Shown piece after piece: positions 4,600 through 6,843 of a stretch of DNA of 6,843 nt. The notes beneath the pieces were generated by a model. The model was not told the DNA's origin, did not search any database, and saw nothing but the letters and a program-made list of their open reading frames with translations. This stretch comes from an uncultured Polyangiaceae bacterium (lineage in GTDB: Bacteria > Myxococcota_A > Polyangia > Polyangiales > Houyiibacteriaceae): positions 1 through 6,843 of the forward strand of contig CAMYJN010000125.1 of the NCBI GenBank assembly GCA_947258625.1, written 5' to 3'. Each line of letters starts with the position of its first letter. Positions within the stretch are counted from its first letter, which is position 1. A program made the translations under genes and the position numbers.

Positions 4600-6240
4600 G
4601 TGCCAACCAGTTCCTTCTCCACGAGCCCCGAGGCGAAAGCGTTCTATCAGAGCCGCGTCGCTTCCTTTGGCTTGATCATCGCAGTCGCGGGGGCGATTGG
4701 GTTGCTCTTTCGGATCGTCATCGGGCTGGCGTCCGGGACGCTTCTCGAGAAGTTGGGCGAGCCGAGTTACTGGCTTCACGCGGCGGCCATCGTTCCGTGC
4801 TTAGCGATGTGGCTCGTCTGCCGTGGCGGACCGCGGCCGCTCAACACGGCGATCGCTGCCGAGACGATGGGCCTACTCCTGGCCTCGGTGGGCTACATCG
4901 GCATGGGGATGACGATTCCGCCGGAGGTTGGCGCCGATGTCATCACGGCGTTTGCGCTCTCGTTTGCCTTGTTCTCGCGCGCAGTCTTCGTGCCGAGCAC
5001 GGCGCGACACACCGCCATGTTGGGTCTCCTCATCGGCGTCCCGCTGGTCGGCATGATGGCTCTGCACTACCGCGACGTGAACCCCGCGATGTGGCGCATG
5101 GTGGGTTACGACACCCGTGGTTTCGAACGGAGCACCATCATCATCTCGACCGCCCTGATGACGACGATGTGGTGGACGCTGACCGTCGGCCTGTCGAGCA
5201 TTGCGTGTTATGTCATTCATCGCCTGCGGAGCGAAGTGAGTAGCATCCGAAGCCTCGGTCAGTACCAGCTCGAGCGAAAGCTCGGAGAAGGATCGATGGG
5301 CGTCGTCTACCAGGCGACCCACGGCATGCTCAAGCGCCCCACGGCCGTGAAGCTCTTGCGACCCGAGCTCGGCGGCCTCGAGGTGCACAACCTCTTTCGG
5401 CGCGAAGTGCAGCTGACGGCAAAGCTCACGCATCCGAACACCATCAGGATCTACGACTACGGCCGTACTCCCGAGGGCTTGTTCTACTACGCGATGGAGC
5501 TCCTCGACGGCGCAAGCCTTCAAGACATCGTCGAGGCCACCGGGCCTCAACCCGTGCCGCGCGTCGTCCATATCCTGCGCGATGTCGCCCTTGCGCTCGA
5601 CGAAGCACACTCGGTCGGGCTCATCCACCGCGACGTCAAGCCGAGCAATGTCATGCTTGCGCGGCGGGGTGGGGCCGACGATGTCGTGAAGGTCGTCGAC
5701 TTTGGGCTCGTGAAGCGCCTGCAAGACGACGACGACCCCGAGACGAGCGACACCCGTTCCATCAAAGGGACGCCACACTACCTGAGCCCCGAGGGAGTCA
5801 ACACTCCGAACGAGGTCGATGCGCGAAGCGACCTCTATTCACTCGGCGCGATGGGCTATTACTTGCTCACCGGCCGCCCCGTTTTCGAAGCCGACACGGT
5901 GTTCGAGGTCTGCATGCAGCACGTGCAGGCCGCTCCCGCCCCGTTGAGTGAAGCGCGCGGTGAGCCGATCCCGAAAGAGCTCGAGCGGCTGATCCTATCT
6001 TGCTTGGCGAAGCGCAAGGACGACCGACCCGAATCGGCGCAGGCGCTTGCCGATGCACTCGACCAGCTCGACCTCCCACGTTGGACGCGAGCCGATGCAG
6101 AACGATGGTGGCAGCGCTACGGGTCTCTCGTCGAAGAGCAGCGCGACTCGATTGCGCCCCGAATCACGGGCCACACGATGAACGTAGTCATCGACGAGCC
6201 GTGGTTCGAAGGGGCGGAGAGCGTGCCTGGCAAGGGGTAG
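4600..6240 (+). CDS. Membrane Ser/Thr protein kinase with six N-terminal TM segments (eukaryote-like, Hanks type)
   Basis: 546 aa. The start is the GTG at 4600; the first in-frame ATG lies inside the second membrane segment and would lose the first. The N-terminal half has about six hydrophobic helices (22-42, 58-74, 82-104, 112-130, 138-155, 178-205) with short loops and no recognised ligand-binding domain, placing the C-terminal kinase in the cytosol. The kinase domain (about 222-490) is complete: glycine loop G229-E-G-S-M-G234, Lys251 (AVKLL), Glu269 in helix C, H343-R-D345-V-K-P-S-N350, D367-F-G, GTPHYLSPE (390-398), DARSDLYSLG, and the late Arg476. It is therefore an active RD-type kinase by motif. 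After it come about 55 residues with no recognised fold. The layout, membrane domain first and kinase last, is common in myxobacteria. Signal and targets are unknown. It begins 82 nt after the hydrolase stop, with no strong Shine-Dalgarno. The stop is TAG. Confidence 0.92.
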   Translation: MPTSSFSTSPEAKAFYQSRVASFGLIIAVAGAIGLLFRIVIGLASGTLLEKLGEPSYWLHAAAIVPCLAMWLVCRGGPRPLNTAIAAETMGLLLASVGYIGMGMTIPPEVGADVITAFALSFALFSRAVFVPSTARHTAMLGLLIGVPLVGMMALHYRDVNPAMWRMVGYDTRGFERSTIIISTALMTTMWWTLTVGLSSIACYVIHRLRSEVSSIRSLGQYQLERKLGEGSMGVVYQATHGMLKRPTAVKLLRPELGGLEVHNLFRREVQLTAKLTHPNTIRIYDYGRTPEGLFYYAMELLDGASLQDIVEATGPQPVPRVVHILRDVALALDEAHSVGLIHRDVKPSNVMLARRGGADDVVKVVDFGLVKRLQDDDDPETSDTRSIKGTPHYLSPEGVNTPNEVDARSDLYSLGAMGYYLLTGRPVFEADTVFEVCMQHVQAAPAPLSEARGEPIPKELERLILSCLAKRKDDRPESAQALADALDQLDLPRWTRADAERWWQRYGSLVEEQRDSIAPRITGHTMNVVIDEPWFEGAESVPGKG

Positions 6241-6259
6241 CCCAAAGCCATCCCTCCTA

Positions 6260-6272
6260 GGCCACCCTGGCC
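6260..6272. terminator. Short inverted repeat after the kinase gene, weak terminator candidate
   Basis: GGCCA (6260-6264), CCC, TGGCC (6268-6272) forms a 5-bp stem with a 3-nt loop, 20 nt past the kinase stop. A pyrimidine-rich stretch follows a few bases later, but there is no real T run. It is the only candidate in this gap. Confidence 0.2.
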
Positions 6273-6289
6273 CGCATGCTCTTCTCATC

Positions 6290-6385
6290 ATGATGTCAAC
6301 GATTCGCGCCCGAGTTCGGAACGGCCGGGTCATCGTCGCGCCTCAGGCCTCGATTTCGAAACCAAGCCCACCCGTTCCATGCTAG
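6290..6385 (+). pseudogene. 31-codon ORF resembling the N-terminus of a small antitoxin; possible remnant
   Basis: From ATG 6290 (or ATG 6293) the frame reads MMSTIRARVRNGRVIV, then a Pro/Ser-rich tail with no resemblance to anything, ending in TAG 6383-6385. The first 16 residues recall the start of small antitoxins and DUF104-like proteins found in these bacteria (IRAxVxNGRxxV), which then normally continue with an acidic E-P-x-x-L-P-E-G segment and total about 70 residues. That continuation is missing. This could be a truncated antitoxin gene, a chance ORF, or an unrelated small peptide. It ends 9 nt before the lipocalin start. Identification rests on a short match from memory and is weak. 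Confidence 0.3.
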
Positions 6386-6394
6386 CTACCCCGC

Positions 6395-6843
6395 ATGCAG
6401 CGTACCGGCCTCCTCACCACCGTAGCCGTCGCAATCGTGCTCGTCGCATGCAGCAAGACCACCACGGAGCGCTTGCAGCTCCCACCGCTCGAGGTGGTTC
6501 CTAAAGTAGACCTCGAGCGCTACCTCGGCACTTGGTACGAGATCGCGAGCTACCCGCAACGTTGGCAGGAAGGCTGCACGGGAACGACGGCGACGTACAC
6601 CCTTCGAAGCGACGGCGAAATCGACGTGCTCAACAAGTGTCGCAAGGGCAGCCTCGATGGCCCCGAGGATGTGGCAGAAGGAAGGGCGCGCGTCGTCGAT
6701 TCCGAGAGCAATGCGAAGCTCGAGGTGTCCTTCTTCTGGCCGTTCTGGGGCGACTACTGGATCATCGACCTCGGCCCTGACTACGAGTACGCCGTCGTCG
6801 GACATCCAAGCCGCGACTACCTCTGGATCCTCAGTCGCACTCC
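6395..6843 (+). CDS. blc: Lipocalin family outer-membrane lipoprotein (Blc-like), 3' end beyond the window
   Basis: 149 codons are visible with no stop before the window end; the family is usually about 175-180 aa, so some 25-30 residues are missing. Blc-type lipocalins are outer-membrane lipoproteins with an eight-stranded barrel that bind lysophospholipids or fatty acids, often made under envelope stress. Residues 1-18 are a signal peptide ending in the lipobox LVAC (C19). The first lipocalin motif is Y43-L-G-T-W47-Y-E-I-A-S-Y-P, followed by W57, with cysteines C61 and C82 (NKCRKG), a position often paired in bacterial members. The stretch FWPFWGDYWIIDLGPDYEYA then leads into VVGHPSRDYLWILSRTP, which is highly characteristic of the family. 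The start ATG is chosen because it opens directly into a good signal peptide; no Shine-Dalgarno is visible. The gene lies 154 nt after the kinase and no shared regulation can be shown. The symbol is by family resemblance only. Confidence 0.9.
   Translation, partial: MQRTGLLTTVAVAIVLVACSKTTTERLQLPPLEVVPKVDLERYLGTWYEIASYPQRWQEGCTGTTATYTLRSDGEIDVLNKCRKGSLDGPEDVAEGRARVVDSESNAKLEVSFFWPFWGDYWIIDLGPDYEYAVVGHPSRDYLWILSRT

Noticed and set aside
4873..5778. A 301-codon minus-strand ORF opposite the kinase
   Set aside because: It is a shadow of the kinase gene; the plus strand has every kinase motif in order.
6386..6805. A 139-codon minus-strand ORF at the right end
   Set aside because: The plus strand encodes a lipocalin with signal peptide and family motifs, running open to the end of the window.

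Overview
The window is high-GC DNA that looks like a myxobacterium or close relative (Myxococcota, Polyangia-like). This is inferred from a polytopic Ser/Thr protein kinase of the bacterial eukaryote-like type, lipoproteins whose Cys is followed by a long Gly-rich (GGTGG-like) linker, CTxDxC cysteine-rich repeats, and gene-sparse spacers holding gene remnants. No rRNA, tRNA, CRISPR array or recognisable transposase was seen.

Layout. Positions 3-149 (+) are the last residues of a long-chain acyl-CoA synthetase, followed by two compact inverted repeats. Positions 150-724 are gene-poor, with only a weak minus-strand ORF. Positions 728-2639 (minus) carry two tandem related lipoprotein genes, read 2639 then 2050. 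The first encodes a small protein with 20 cysteines after the lipobox Cys. The second encodes a Gly-rich linker, one cysteine module of the same type and a large beta-propeller-like domain. Their signal peptides begin almost identically (MRYL-L/F-GF) and both have strong Shine-Dalgarno sequences. Positions 2914-3610 (+) hold an unrecognised ORF and then a broken toxin-antitoxin locus: the 5' part of a HigB/Gp49-like toxin is joined out of frame to the 3' part of an XRE/HigA-like antitoxin. Positions 3684-4517 (+) encode an alpha/beta hydrolase with an Asp nucleophile, and 4600-6240 (+) a six-TM Ser/Thr kinase. Positions 6290-6385 may be a second antitoxin remnant. Positions 6395 to the window end encode the N-terminal part of a Blc-type lipocalin lipoprotein.

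How the genes relate. Only the two minus-strand lipoproteins look like a functional unit, probably envelope or surface proteins. The hydrolase, kinase and lipocalin share a strand, but their 82-154 nt gaps and unrelated roles do not show a common pathway. I found no convincing complete new defence or metabolic system. The most notable items are the deletion-fused toxin-antitoxin remnant, the paralogous cysteine-module lipoproteins, and the hydrolase that lacks dehalogenase halide-binding residues and has a strongly C-biased coding strand.
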